A stretch of 64,000 bases of DNA, taken from NCBI GenBank assembly GCA_902576045.1, contig CACGTU010000004.1, positions 1 to 64,000 on the forward strand, given 5' to 3'. Shown here piece after piece: positions 27,509 to 35,894 of the stretch; position 1 is the first letter of the stretch, and every line of letters begins with the position of its first letter. A program made the position numbers and the translations under genes. This stretch comes from an uncultured Pelagibacteraceae bacterium. GTDB lineage: Bacteria > Pseudomonadota > Alphaproteobacteria > Pelagibacterales > Pelagibacteraceae. Below the pieces are notes generated by a model. It ran no database searches. It was not told where the DNA came from and saw only the letters and a list, made by a program, of their open reading frames with translations.

Positions 27509-28501
27509 ATGGAATTATTAAAAGACAAATTTGGCAGAAAATTTCCCTACATAAGATTATCCATAACAGATGTATGTAATTTTAAATGCGGCTATTGTTT
27601 ACCTAATGGCTTCAAAATTGACAAAAGTGACAATAGAACTTTTTTAAGTTTAGAAGAAATTAAAAGATTAGCTAAAGGTTTATCTGAATTAGGAGTAAGC
27701 AAAATTAGACTAACAGGAGGAGAACCAACAATTAGAAAAGATTTTTATGCAATTGTAAAGGCTATAAAAGAAAATGCAGGTATAAGTAAAACTGTTATTA
27801 CAACAAATGGTTACAAACTTGATAAATTTGCGGAACAACTTGTAGAAAGTGGTTTGGATGGAATTAACATCAGTATTGATAGCTTAGATAAAAACAAGTT
27901 TCATAAAATTACAGGTCATGATCGACTTAATGAAATTTTAGACGGTATTGAAAAGCTACAAAAACTTAATTTTAAAAATATAAAAATTAACGCTGTTCTA
28001 TTAAAAGGCATAAACAGTAGTGATAAGGATTTTGACAGGTGGTCTAATTACATAAAATCAAATCAAGTAGATTTTAGATATATCGAATTGATGCAAACAG
28101 GAGATAATTTAGATTATTTTAAAAAATATCATATATCCTCAAAAGTATTCACTGACTTTTTAATTAAGAATAATTGGATAATACAAACTCTAGGAAAAGA
28201 TGCTGGTCCATCTAAAAATTATATTAATCCAGAATTTAAAGGGAAATTTGGAATTATTGCTCCATATTCAAAAGATTTTTGCAAATCCTGCAATAGATTA
28301 AGAATTACATCTAGAGGAGACTTAAGATTGTGTTTGTTTGGAAACACTGGAATAAATATAAGACACTTAATTCAAAGAGATGATCAAACTGAAGAATTAA
28401 AAGATTTAATTTTGAAACAATTAAATTTTAAGAAGGAATCTCATTACTTAGAACTTGGTGAAACTGGTTTAACTAATAACCTATCAGTAACTGGCGGATA
28501 A
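27509..28501 (+). CDS. moaA: GTP 3',8-cyclase MoaA
   Basis: MoaA is the radical-SAM enzyme that starts molybdopterin synthesis from GTP. The 330-residue protein has the N-terminal cluster CNFKCGYC (CxxxCxxC), KIRLTGGEPTIRKDF, the C-terminal cluster CKSCNRLRITSRGDLRLC and the essential terminal Gly-Gly in SVTGG. Its stop overlaps the moaC start (TAATG), and moaA-moaC-moaD-moaE follow without gaps. Confidence 0.95.
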   Translation: MELLKDKFGRKFPYIRLSITDVCNFKCGYCLPNGFKIDKSDNRTFLSLEEIKRLAKGLSELGVSKIRLTGGEPTIRKDFYAIVKAIKENAGISKTVITTNGYKLDKFAEQLVESGLDGINISIDSLDKNKFHKITGHDRLNEILDGIEKLQKLNFKNIKINAVLLKGINSSDKDFDRWSNYIKSNQVDFRYIELMQTGDNLDYFKKYHISSKVFTDFLIKNNWIIQTLGKDAGPSKNYINPEFKGKFGIIAPYSKDFCKSCNRLRITSRGDLRLCLFGNTGINIRHLIQRDDQTEELKDLILKQLNFKKESHYLELGETGLTNNLSVTGG

Positions 28502-29049
28502 TGAAAAATTTAAAAATAATTAAAAAAAATGATTTAAAGGATTGGGCTGAGGAATTGTTCCAAAAAAATTCATATAATATGGTGGATGTATCTTCAAAGA
28601 AAGAAACTTTCAGAAGAGCGCTCGCAACAGGAAAAATTTTTGTAGGTGAAGAAGTTTTTTCATTAATTAAATCAAATCAAATGCCTAAGGGGGATCCTAT
28701 TTCTTTAGCAGAAGTATCAGCTATATTGGGTGTAAAGAAAACAAGCGAAATTATTCCATTATGCCACCCTCTTTCAATTGATCATATTTCGACAAAAATT
28801 ATATTGGATGATGAAACTTACTCACTTGACGTTTTTTGTGTTGTCTCAACATTTTCTAAAACTGGTGTAGAGATGGAAGCAATTATGGGAGTAAATAGTG
28901 CTTTAATAACCATTTATGATTTAAGCAAAATAGTAAATCCACATTTAAAAATTTCTGACATAAAATTATTAATAAAAGAAGGTGGAAAAAAAGGATTATG
29001 GAAAAATCCAGATGGGTTACCAGAATTTTTAAAAGAAATATTTAATTAA
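28501..29049 (+). CDS. moaC: Cyclic pyranopterin monophosphate synthase MoaC
   Basis: MoaC works with MoaA to form cyclic pyranopterin monophosphate. The 182-residue protein contains MVDVSSKKETFRRALATG, IPLCHPLSIDH and a GVEMEAIMGVNSALITIYD segment, all signature regions. It is about 20 residues longer than usual at the N-terminus. ATG 28501 is kept because it overlaps the moaA stop. The catalytic lysine region near the end (IKLLIKEGGKKG) is present. Confidence 0.94.
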   Translation: MKNLKIIKKNDLKDWAEELFQKNSYNMVDVSSKKETFRRALATGKIFVGEEVFSLIKSNQMPKGDPISLAEVSAILGVKKTSEIIPLCHPLSIDHISTKIILDDETYSLDVFCVVSTFSKTGVEMEAIMGVNSALITIYDLSKIVNPHLKISDIKLLIKEGGKKGLWKNPDGLPEFLKEIFN

Positions 29050-29318
29050 TGAAAATATCTGTTGAGTTGTTTGGGGCTGCAAGAGAATTCAGCAAAACAA
29101 AGTACTTAGAATTTAATTTTTCAAAATCTTGTAAAATAATTGACATTAAAAAAAAACTTTATGAGCATGTTGATAATAAATTTAATGGAAATTTAAATTA
29201 TAAAGAGATTATAAAAAGTTCAGCATTTTGCTCAAACAAAGATCAATTAATAAAGGAAAACCAAATTTTGAATAAAAATCAGATAATTGGAATTATTCCA
29301 CCAATTGGAGGTGGTTAA
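29049..29318 (+). CDS. moaD: Molybdopterin synthase small subunit MoaD
   Basis: MoaD carries the thiocarboxylate sulfur for molybdopterin synthase. The 89-residue ubiquitin-like protein starts MKISVELFGAAREF and ends in IIPPIGGG, giving the required C-terminal Gly-Gly. It shares one-base overlaps with moaC and moaE. Confidence 0.92.
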   Translation: MKISVELFGAAREFSKTKYLEFNFSKSCKIIDIKKKLYEHVDNKFNGNLNYKEIIKSSAFCSNKDQLIKENQILNKNQIIGIIPPIGGG

Positions 29319-29761
29319 TGCTCCATGCAAAAATTATAGACTCTTCAATTGAAAAAATTGAAATTTCCAAAGCAGAACATTTTTTAAAATCAGAAAAATT
29401 TGGTGCAGTAATTTATTTTGTTGGAGTTGTTAGAGATAATAATGAAAATAAAAAGGTTAATGGAATTACATACGATGCAAAAGACACAATGGTAATTAAG
29501 AGTTTTGAAGAAATTTATAATGAGACAGAGCAAAAACTAGGGATTAAAAATAAGGCTGTTTTTATTGAACATGTAAAGGGTCACCTAAAACTTTCTGAAA
29601 AAAGTATACTTGTAGGTGTGGCTTGTATGCATAGAGATGAGGCATATCGACTATCAAGATTTATTATTGAAGAAATAAAGAAAAGATCACCTATATGGAA
29701 AAAGGAACATTATGAAAATGAAGATAGTAAATGGCTTAAAGGTATTTCATTAACAACATGA
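29318..29761 (+). CDS. moaE: Molybdopterin synthase large subunit MoaE
   Basis: MoaE converts precursor Z to molybdopterin with MoaD. The 147-residue protein shows GAVIYFVGVVRDNN, ITYDAKDTM, IEHVKGHLKLSEKSILVGV, and the catalytic-lysine stretch KKRSPIWKKEHYENED close to the family's C-terminal signature. Its last codons overlap the msrP start by 4 bases, which ties cofactor synthesis to a molybdoenzyme. Confidence 0.93.
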   Translation: MLHAKIIDSSIEKIEISKAEHFLKSEKFGAVIYFVGVVRDNNENKKVNGITYDAKDTMVIKSFEEIYNETEQKLGIKNKAVFIEHVKGHLKLSEKSILVGVACMHRDEAYRLSRFIIEEIKKRSPIWKKEHYENEDSKWLKGISLTT

Positions 29762-30675
29762 AATTGAATAAATTTAAATCTTCAGAAATTACTCCTGAAA
29801 ATTTTTATAGAAATAGACGTCAATTTCTTAAGGAAATGGGTATCATAACTGGAACTGCTTTCGCCTCTCAAAATATTATTACATCTGCTTTATCTTATAC
29901 CCCTGAAACTGAGCGAAAAATTACTCCTTATAAATTTGCAACCACTTACAACAACTATTACGAATTTGGGACAGGTAAGTCTGATCCACATAAAAACTCT
30001 AAAGATTTTATAACAAAGCCATGGGATATTAAAATTGATGGCGAAGTTGAAAATGAAATTACTTTGTCAGTTGAGGAAATTAAAAACATGATCCCAAGTG
30101 AAGAAAGAATATACAGATTTAGATGTGTTGAAGGTTGGTCGATGGTAGTACCATGGTTAGGTTTTCCACTTAGCAAACTATTAAATAAAGTAAAACCAAC
30201 ATCTAAAGCTAAATATGTAAAATTTACATCTGTATATGATCCAGATCAAATGAAAGGACAAAGATTTCCAGTATTGAACTGGCCGTATAAGGAAGGTTTA
30301 AGAATCGATGAAGCCATGCATCCATTAACGATAATGGTTACTGGTCTTTATGGAAAAGAATTACCAAATCAAAACGGTGCACCTTTAAGATTGATAGTGC
30401 CATGGAAATATGGATTTAAGAGTGCAAAGGCTATTGTTAATATAAAATTCGTTGAGAAAATGCCTGTCTCGTCCTGGATGAATGCTTCACCAAAAGAGTA
30501 TGGTTTTTATTCTAATGTTAATCCTAATGTGTCACACCCAAGATGGTCTCAAGCGACTGAAAGAGTAATCGGTGAGAATATATACTCACCAAGAATTAAG
30601 ACAGTAATGTTTAATGGTTATGGTGATGAGGTTGCGAGTCTCTATGATGGGATGGATTTAAGAAAAAATTTTTAA
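29758..30675 (+). CDS. msrP: Protein-methionine-sulfoxide reductase catalytic subunit MsrP
   Basis: MsrP is a periplasmic Moco enzyme that repairs oxidised methionine in envelope proteins. The 305-residue precursor has a twin-arginine signal NRRQFLKEMG near residue 19, and the molybdenum-ligand cysteine in RFRCVEGWSMVVPWLG, then LPNQNGAPLRLIVPWKYGFK. It overlaps moaE and is followed by msrQ five bases later, the usual MsrPQ pairing. Confidence 0.94.
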   Translation: MKLNKFKSSEITPENFYRNRRQFLKEMGIITGTAFASQNIITSALSYTPETERKITPYKFATTYNNYYEFGTGKSDPHKNSKDFITKPWDIKIDGEVENEITLSVEEIKNMIPSEERIYRFRCVEGWSMVVPWLGFPLSKLLNKVKPTSKAKYVKFTSVYDPDQMKGQRFPVLNWPYKEGLRIDEAMHPLTIMVTGLYGKELPNQNGAPLRLIVPWKYGFKSAKAIVNIKFVEKMPVSSWMNASPKEYGFYSNVNPNVSHPRWSQATERVIGENIYSPRIKTVMFNGYGDEVASLYDGMDLRKNF

Positions 30676-30679
30676 TTAA

Positions 30680-31273
30680 ATGATAAGAATTTTCAAACCC
30701 ACAATCTTTGTATTGTGTTTAGTTCCTTTTATAATAATAGCATATCAAATTTTGTTTAATCAACTTGGAGCAGAACCAGTAAAACAAGTGACTCATCACA
30801 CAGGAGAGTGGACCTTAAGATTTATTTTACTGTCCCTTGCAATGACACCTCTTAAAAATATTACAAAAATTTTAGCTTGGATAAAATATCGAAGGATGTT
30901 GGGATTGTTTGCCTTTTTTTATGGAACTTTACATTTGCTTACTTACATTGGTTTTGATTATCAATTTAATTTAGATCCGATTATTGATGATGTTTTGAAT
31001 AAAAAATTTATTTTTATAGGATTTGCTGCATGGCTTTTGATGTTGCCTCTTGCTATTACCTCAAATCAAAAAATGATGCTTATCTTAAAACAAAACTGGA
31101 AAAAAATTCACAGACTATCGTATTTAATTGGTATTTTTGCTGTTCTACATTTTATCTGGTTATCTAAGACTATTTTTTTTGAGCCATTGATATACTTAAT
31201 AATTTTAATAACTCTTTTAACCTTAAGATTAGATTTTATTAAATTTTTATTTAAAAAAAAATCAGTTACTTGA
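30680..31273 (+). CDS. msrQ: MsrQ, heme-binding membrane subunit of the MsrPQ system
   Basis: MsrQ is a b-type heme inner-membrane protein that feeds electrons from the quinone pool to MsrP. The 197-residue protein has about six hydrophobic helices, with histidines in THHTGEWTLRF, YGTLHLLTY and AVLHFIWL as likely heme ligands and KKIHRLSYLIG as a family landmark. Its end overlaps the track's upstream start for the next gene, but not the start I prefer for it. Confidence 0.92.
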   Translation: MIRIFKPTIFVLCLVPFIIIAYQILFNQLGAEPVKQVTHHTGEWTLRFILLSLAMTPLKNITKILAWIKYRRMLGLFAFFYGTLHLLTYIGFDYQFNLDPIIDDVLNKKFIFIGFAAWLLMLPLAITSNQKMMLILKQNWKKIHRLSYLIGIFAVLHFIWLSKTIFFEPLIYLIILITLLTLRLDFIKFLFKKKSVT

Positions 31274-31317
31274 TATTTTTTTATTCATATTTTTTATTAA
31301 AAGACTATATTTGTCCA

Positions 31318-31563
31318 ATGGATGAAAAAATTAACAATGAGTTACAATCTGCTACATTTAATAGACTTATAGAACATTTAAGAGAAAGAAAAGATGTTCA
31401 AAACATTGATCTTATGAATCTTGCTGGATTTTGCAGAAATTGCCTTTCTAAATGGTACCGCGAAGAAGCTCAAAAAAAAGGAATTGAGATTTCAGATCCT
31501 GATGCTAGAGAACATGTTTACGGTATGCCTTACACTGAATGGAAAGAAAAATACCAAAAGTAA
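31318..31563 (+). CDS. DUF1244 protein
   Basis: This short protein of 81 residues matches DUF1244: FNRLIEHLRERKDVQNIDLM, a conserved GFCRNCLSKWY with paired cysteines, and DPDAREHVYGMPYTEWK. Function is unknown. The track's start at 31270 would prepend an unrelated hydrophobic segment overlapping msrQ, so ATG 31318 (MDEKINNEL) is preferred. It is convergent with moaB; the two stops abut. Confidence 0.85.
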   Translation: MDEKINNELQSATFNRLIEHLRERKDVQNIDLMNLAGFCRNCLSKWYREEAQKKGIEISDPDAREHVYGMPYTEWKEKYQK

Positions 31564-32064
31564 TTATTTCTCTTTTAATCTTGGAAATAACTCCACAAAA
31601 TTACATGGTTTGTGTTTGATATTTAGTTGATGAACAAGAATTTTATCCCAAGCGTCTGTTACACCTCCTGAAGAACCTGGGAGTGCAAATACATACTTTC
31701 CATTCGCAAGTACTGCACATGCCCTTGATTGAATAGAAGATGTGCCAACTGTAGATAGGCTTATATATCTAAATATTTCACCAAAACCTGGTATTTTTTT
31801 ATCTGCTATTTCATCAATTGCTTCTGGAGTAATATCTCTTCCGGTTAATCCTGTTCCACCAGTTGTAATAATTACATCAATTTTTTTAATTTTTATCCAA
31901 ATCTTTAAAATTTTTTTAATATCTTTTTTACTATCTTTGCAAATTTCTCTCTCAACTAAATTATGACCAGCCTTGTTTATTTTTTTTACAAGAATATTTC
32001 CAGATTTATCTGTTTTTAAAGTTCTTGTATCTGTTACTGTTAATAGTGCTATATTTACTCTCAT
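31564..32064 (-). CDS. moaB: MoaB/MogA-type molybdopterin adenylyltransferase
   Basis: The protein adenylylates molybdopterin before molybdate insertion by MoeA. It has 166 residues with IALLTVTDTRTLKTDKSG at the start, IITTGGTGLTGRDITPEAI in the middle, and FALPGSSGGVTDAWD near the end, the standard order of the MogA/MoaB fold. It is divergent from the TauE gene with 9 bases between starts. With moaACDE, moeA and mobA it completes visible Moco synthesis, though no modABC transporter is in the window. Confidence 0.9.
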   Translation of the reverse strand: MRVNIALLTVTDTRTLKTDKSGNILVKKINKAGHNLVEREICKDSKKDIKKILKIWIKIKKIDVIITTGGTGLTGRDITPEAIDEIADKKIPGFGEIFRYISLSTVGTSSIQSRACAVLANGKYVFALPGSSGGVTDAWDKILVHQLNIKHKPCNFVELFPRLKEK

Positions 32065-32073
32065 AATAATAGA

Positions 32074-32817
32074 ATGATTATATTACCTATTTTATTTTTT
32101 GTAACTGCTATAATATATTCAAGTGTAGGGTTTGGTGGTGGTTCTACTTATCTTGCATTGTTACTTCTTTGGGGAGTTCCATACTCTATCTTTCCCATAA
32201 TAGCGTTAACCTGTAATATTATTGTAGTTTCAGGAAATTCAATTAATTATATAAGGGCGGGAAATTTAAATTTTAGGTCACTTATTCCATATTTAATTGG
32301 ATCTATTCCTTTTGCATTTATAGGAGGTTCTCTAAATATTGAAAAAGATATTTTTGAAATAATATTATTTTTTGTTTTAGGTATTGCGGGAATATTATTG
32401 TTATTTAATTTTAGATCTTATGGAAATAACTCAAATACATATAAATCATTAGCTATCTATTTTTCAATTCCTATTGGTATAGTGTTAGGTTTTGTTTCTG
32501 GTTTAGTGGGTATTGGAGGAGGAATATTTTTAAGTCCTATATTGTATTTATTTCGTGCGGCAAACCCAAAAAATATTACCATAATGGTATCTTTGTTTAT
32601 TTTAATAAATTCGGTTTTAGGAATTCTGGGTCAGATAACAAAAAGTATAGAAATTAGCGAAATCAAAAATTATATTATTTTGCTATTAGCTGTTTTAATT
32701 GGTGGTCAAATTGGTAATTTTTTAAATATAAAAATATTTCCAACAAAAATTCTTGCTTTAATTACATCATTGCTGGTTATTTTTGTTGCTTTAAGAATAG
32801 GATATAATTTTATGTAA
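32074..32817 (+). CDS. TauE/SafE-family sulfite or organosulfonate exporter
   Basis: The 247-residue inner-membrane protein has about seven or eight hydrophobic helices in two repeats marked by SSVGFGGGSTYLALLLLWG and GFVSGLVGIGGGIFLSPILY, the glycine-rich motifs of the TauE family. Members move sulfite, sulfoacetate or other small anions. Its exact substrate is unknown. Its stop overlaps the ATG of a 58-codon ORF. Confidence 0.87.
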   Translation: MIILPILFFVTAIIYSSVGFGGGSTYLALLLLWGVPYSIFPIIALTCNIIVVSGNSINYIRAGNLNFRSLIPYLIGSIPFAFIGGSLNIEKDIFEIILFFVLGIAGILLLFNFRSYGNNSNTYKSLAIYFSIPIGIVLGFVSGLVGIGGGIFLSPILYLFRAANPKNITIMVSLFILINSVLGILGQITKSIEISEIKNYIILLLAVLIGGQIGNFLNIKIFPTKILALITSLLVIFVALRIGYNFM

Positions 32818-32993
32818 TGTTGCTTAAAAAATTAAAAAAATTTTATCGACCTTTTATTATCACTTACATTTTTTTCAGCGTCGCAATAAGTTTTTATCCC
32901 TCTTTTGATTTTTACTCATTAAAAGGACAGGCAATTATCTTTTCTGTTTCAATATTTAATGGAATATTAGGAACATTTGTTAAGAAATTATAA
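32817..32993 (+). CDS. Small hydrophobic protein, 58 residues (below ORF-track cutoff)
   Basis: This ORF is not in the supplied track. Its ATG overlaps the TAA of the TauE gene (TAATG), and it encodes 58 residues with two hydrophobic segments (FIITYIFFSVAISFY and AIIFSVSIFNGILGTFV) and a basic N-terminus (LLKKLKKFYR). Its stop overlaps the end of the convergent FAD oxidoreductase gene by 6 bases. The filled-in spacing and the start-stop coupling suggest a real small membrane protein. I recognise no family. Confidence 0.55.
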   Translation: MLLKKLKKFYRPFIITYIFFSVAISFYPSFDFYSLKGQAIIFSVSIFNGILGTFVKKL

Positions 32994-34091
32994 CACGTAA
33001 GGCTCAGGTCTTGCATTACTCTGCAAAACTCTCTCAACAGCAAATACACTGATGTCAATTGTTTGATAACTTCCTGTTGTAATTAATTCTGTAAGAGCTC
33101 TTCCAATGCCTGGGGCTTGCATTAATCCTCTCCCAGTAAAACCTGAGGCCATATAAACGTTTTCGTACTTTGGATGCTTTCCAACCACAGCATTATTATC
33201 TAATTTATTGCAATCATAGTACCCCGCCCAACCGCCAGTCAGTTTTAATTCTTCAAAAATGGGAATTCTTTTAGCTAGAGCTGGCCATACTAATTCCTCA
33301 AAATCGTTCCAAGCTGGTTCTAGATCATCTGCATCAAAAACTGATATTGGTGATCCGGCTAGATATTCTTTTCCCTCAGGTCGCCAATAAACTCCTGTGG
33401 TAAGATCTCCTGTTAATGGCATTTCTGGAATATGTTTTGGACATTTAACTCTAAAAACTGTGTGTTTTTGTGGAACTACTGGAATGTCTTCTAATAATTC
33501 TTTTGTCCAACACCCTGCAGCTGAAACGATTGTTTTAGCATTTATCTCAGAAAGAGACTTTACTTCCCCTTTGATAAATTCTGCTCCAAGATCAATTGCT
33601 TTTGACTTTAGTGCGCTATGAAAAAGAAAAGGATCGATCCACCCTTCGCTTTTATTATCTGTAAAAGTCGCTGTTTCAATTCCTTCATTGTTTATATAAG
33701 GAAATACATTAGTAAGTTCTGATCCCTTAATATTTTTTGTACCTGCATCACAAGCCTTATGATTTTCGAGAGCTCTATATTGTTCTTCGGCATGTTCTGG
33801 ACCAAACATAAGTAGATATCCATTTGGTACCATACTTGCTGTTGGATTTGGATTTTTTTCAGTTTTTAACAATTCAGGTATACTGAATATGAATTCTTTA
33901 GCAAATTTTCCTAGTAAAATATTTTCTTTTTGAAAAAATTGTCTTCTAAATCCTCCTAGTGATAAAGGGAAAGAAGCAGTTTTGTATGTTGGGTCTCTTT
34001 CAATAACTTTTACTTTTCTGCCTTCCTTAGATAAAAAATAAGCAGTTGCAGCACCAATAATACCGCCACCAATAACGACAACATCATCCAT
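32988..34091 (-). CDS. DAO-family FAD-dependent oxidoreductase (sarcosine/dimethylglycine oxidase-like)
   Basis: This 367-residue flavoprotein carries the dinucleotide motif DVVVIGGGIIGAATAYFLSK at the N-terminus and a GFTGRGLMQAPGIGRALTEL closing motif, typical of the DAO superfamily that oxidises N-methylated or secondary amino acids. It resembles FOXRED1/sarcosine-oxidase-beta-like proteins as a single-domain unit. Sarcosine from creatinase would be a possible substrate, but the substrate is not readable. It is separated from the TspO gene by two bases on the same strand. Confidence 0.8.
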   Translation of the reverse strand: MDDVVVIGGGIIGAATAYFLSKEGRKVKVIERDPTYKTASFPLSLGGFRRQFFQKENILLGKFAKEFIFSIPELLKTEKNPNPTASMVPNGYLLMFGPEHAEEQYRALENHKACDAGTKNIKGSELTNVFPYINNEGIETATFTDNKSEGWIDPFLFHSALKSKAIDLGAEFIKGEVKSLSEINAKTIVSAAGCWTKELLEDIPVVPQKHTVFRVKCPKHIPEMPLTGDLTTGVYWRPEGKEYLAGSPISVFDADDLEPAWNDFEELVWPALAKRIPIFEELKLTGGWAGYYDCNKLDNNAVVGKHPKYENVYMASGFTGRGLMQAPGIGRALTELITTGSYQTIDISVFAVERVLQSNARPEPYVL

Positions 34092-34093
34092 AA

Positions 34094-34558
34094 TTAATTT
34101 AAAATCATTAAATTAAAATTTAATATAAGTGCATAACTACACCATAAAAAATAAGGTACCATTAAATATGCACTAAACTTACTTATATCTTTATATTTTA
34201 GAAATAAAATTACAATGAATAAAATTATCACAATTAAATTTATTAAAGCTAGTTCTATATTTTTAAACCCAAAAAAAACGATACTCCAAGTTGTGTTAAA
34301 TATTAGATGAATAAAATATAAGTAAACTAGGTTTAACTTATTACTTTTTATCCAAATATTCCAAATTGCTAGAGCCATTAAAAAATACAAGATTGTCCAT
34401 ACTGGTGCAAATATCCAATCTGGTGGATTGAAAAATGGTTTGTTTAATAGAGAATACCAAGGATCTTTGAATTTAATTGTTAAAATACCTCCTGTAAAAG
34501 ATGCGGTAAATGTAACAATTAAAAATAGAAATAAAGATATAAATTTATTTTTAAGCAT
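34094..34558 (-). CDS. TspO/MBR-family tryptophan-rich sensory protein
   Basis: This 154-residue membrane protein has five hydrophobic helices and the TspO landmarks LLNKPFFNPPDWIFAPVWTILY and NTTWSIVFFG. TspO binds porphyrins and regulates stress or photosynthesis genes in other alphaproteobacteria. It is divergent by 24 bases from the SDR that leads into the lipid-modification cluster. Confidence 0.88.
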   Translation of the reverse strand: MLKNKFISLFLFLIVTFTASFTGGILTIKFKDPWYSLLNKPFFNPPDWIFAPVWTILYFLMALAIWNIWIKSNKLNLVYLYFIHLIFNTTWSIVFFGFKNIELALINLIVIILFIVILFLKYKDISKFSAYLMVPYFLWCSYALILNFNLMILN

Positions 34559-34582
34559 TTAAATACTATACAACAGAATATA

Positions 34583-35338
34583 ATGAAAAAAACAATTTGG
34601 ATCACTGGAGGTAGCACTGGAATTGGAAAAGCATTAGCTATCAAATTTGCTAATGAAGGATGGAATGTTGCTATATCTGCAAGACGTGAAAATTTACTAA
34701 AAGAATTATCAGAAAAGTTTGAAAATATTTATGATTTTAGTTTAGATGTAACAAATAAAAATGATTGTAAAATTATTTTTAATCAAATTCTTGAAAAGTT
34801 TGGAGGGGTTGATATTTGCTTTTTTTCAACTGGAACATGGGACCCAAAGAGAGAAAAGGATATAGATGTTGAACAAATTGAAAATGTATTTCGAGTAAAC
34901 TTTTTTGGAACTGTTAATTCTATTAAAGCTGTTGAACAATATTATAAAGACAAGAAAGATGGTGCAATTGTAATTGTATCTTCTATTGCAGGGTACAGGG
35001 GTTTGCCTAATTCAACAGGGTATGGCCCATCAAAATCTGCTTTAAATAATCTTGCTGAAAGTCTTTATTTTGATTTTGGCAGATTCAATGTGCGAGTTTC
35101 CTTAGTTTCCCCTGGTTTTATTAAGACACCTATGACTGATAAAAATGATTTCAAAATGCCTTTTTTAAAAACTCCTGAGTATGCTGCAGAAAAAATTTAT
35201 GATGGATTAATAAAGAAAAACAATTTTGAAATACATTTTCCAAAAGAATTAACCTTAACGCTAAAATTTTTTAGTATTTTGCCATACAAGATATATTTTT
35301 ATCTTGTAAAAAAGCTTACCAAGTTCCAAAAAAAATAA
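34583..35338 (+). CDS. Short-chain dehydrogenase/reductase
   Basis: This 251-residue NAD(P)-binding oxidoreductase has TGGSTGIGKALA as the Rossmann loop, a serine in VIVSSIAGYRG and the catalytic Tyr/Lys in YGPSKSALN. The substrate is unknown. It is transcribed toward the cyclopropane-synthase cluster and is convergent with the DUF3833 gene, the stops abutting. Related SDR genes accompany cyclopropane synthases in some alphaproteobacterial stress operons, so a lipid role is possible. Confidence 0.85.
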   Translation: MKKTIWITGGSTGIGKALAIKFANEGWNVAISARRENLLKELSEKFENIYDFSLDVTNKNDCKIIFNQILEKFGGVDICFFSTGTWDPKREKDIDVEQIENVFRVNFFGTVNSIKAVEQYYKDKKDGAIVIVSSIAGYRGLPNSTGYGPSKSALNNLAESLYFDFGRFNVRVSLVSPGFIKTPMTDKNDFKMPFLKTPEYAAEKIYDGLIKKNNFEIHFPKELTLTLKFFSILPYKIYFYLVKKLTKFQKK

Positions 35339-35887
35339 TTATTCCTTAACAAAAAAAACAGTTAATTCAGCAACTTTAAAACCAAATTTTGTCATTTTTG
35401 CTCTGTTGATTGCGACTTTTTCATCCTGCATAAATATCCAATCATCAAAGGTAATTTTTATTTCTTTTCCTTTTACAGGGACTAATAAAACATATTCAAA
35501 TTTAAAAGCAGGGCCATAAGAATATCCTTTTGCTTTTCCAACCACATCAGAAGCTGTGCCTTCATAATTATGTTCATCTAATTTTGTGATATGCCATTGT
35601 CTGTCTTGTACTTCCCCATCATCCCAATTAAATTTCTCATCTAATATAAGTTTCTTCCCATCCCAATTTCCATTTAAAGTTGCTGAAAATTGTCTTGTAA
35701 CTTTACCTGATCTGTTTTGAAGAATACCCCATGCTTTTACGTTACCTGACAAATATTCTTCTATTACAAGTCTTGGTTTTTTGTCTTTAAAATCTTGAGG
35801 TTTCATAGATTGATTACTTGAACAACTTGTAATCAATCCAAAAAAAATTATCAATAAAATTGATTTAATATTAGAAAAAATAATCAT
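35339..35887 (-). CDS. DUF3833 lipoprotein
   Basis: The 182-residue protein has a lipoprotein signal with the lipobox LITSC (cysteine at about residue 22), followed by a beta-rich domain matching DUF3833: VEEYL-like IEEYLSGNVKAWGILQNRSG and FNWDDGEVQDRQWHITKL. It is predicted to be anchored in the envelope. Function is unknown, but genes of this family are repeatedly found beside cyclopropane synthase and DUF1365, as here, suggesting a part in lipid modification. Confidence 0.8.
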   Translation of the reverse strand: MIIFSNIKSILLIIFFGLITSCSSNQSMKPQDFKDKKPRLVIEEYLSGNVKAWGILQNRSGKVTRQFSATLNGNWDGKKLILDEKFNWDDGEVQDRQWHITKLDEHNYEGTASDVVGKAKGYSYGPAFKFEYVLLVPVKGKEIKITFDDWIFMQDEKVAINRAKMTKFGFKVAELTVFFVKE

Positions 35888-35894
35888 AAAGATC

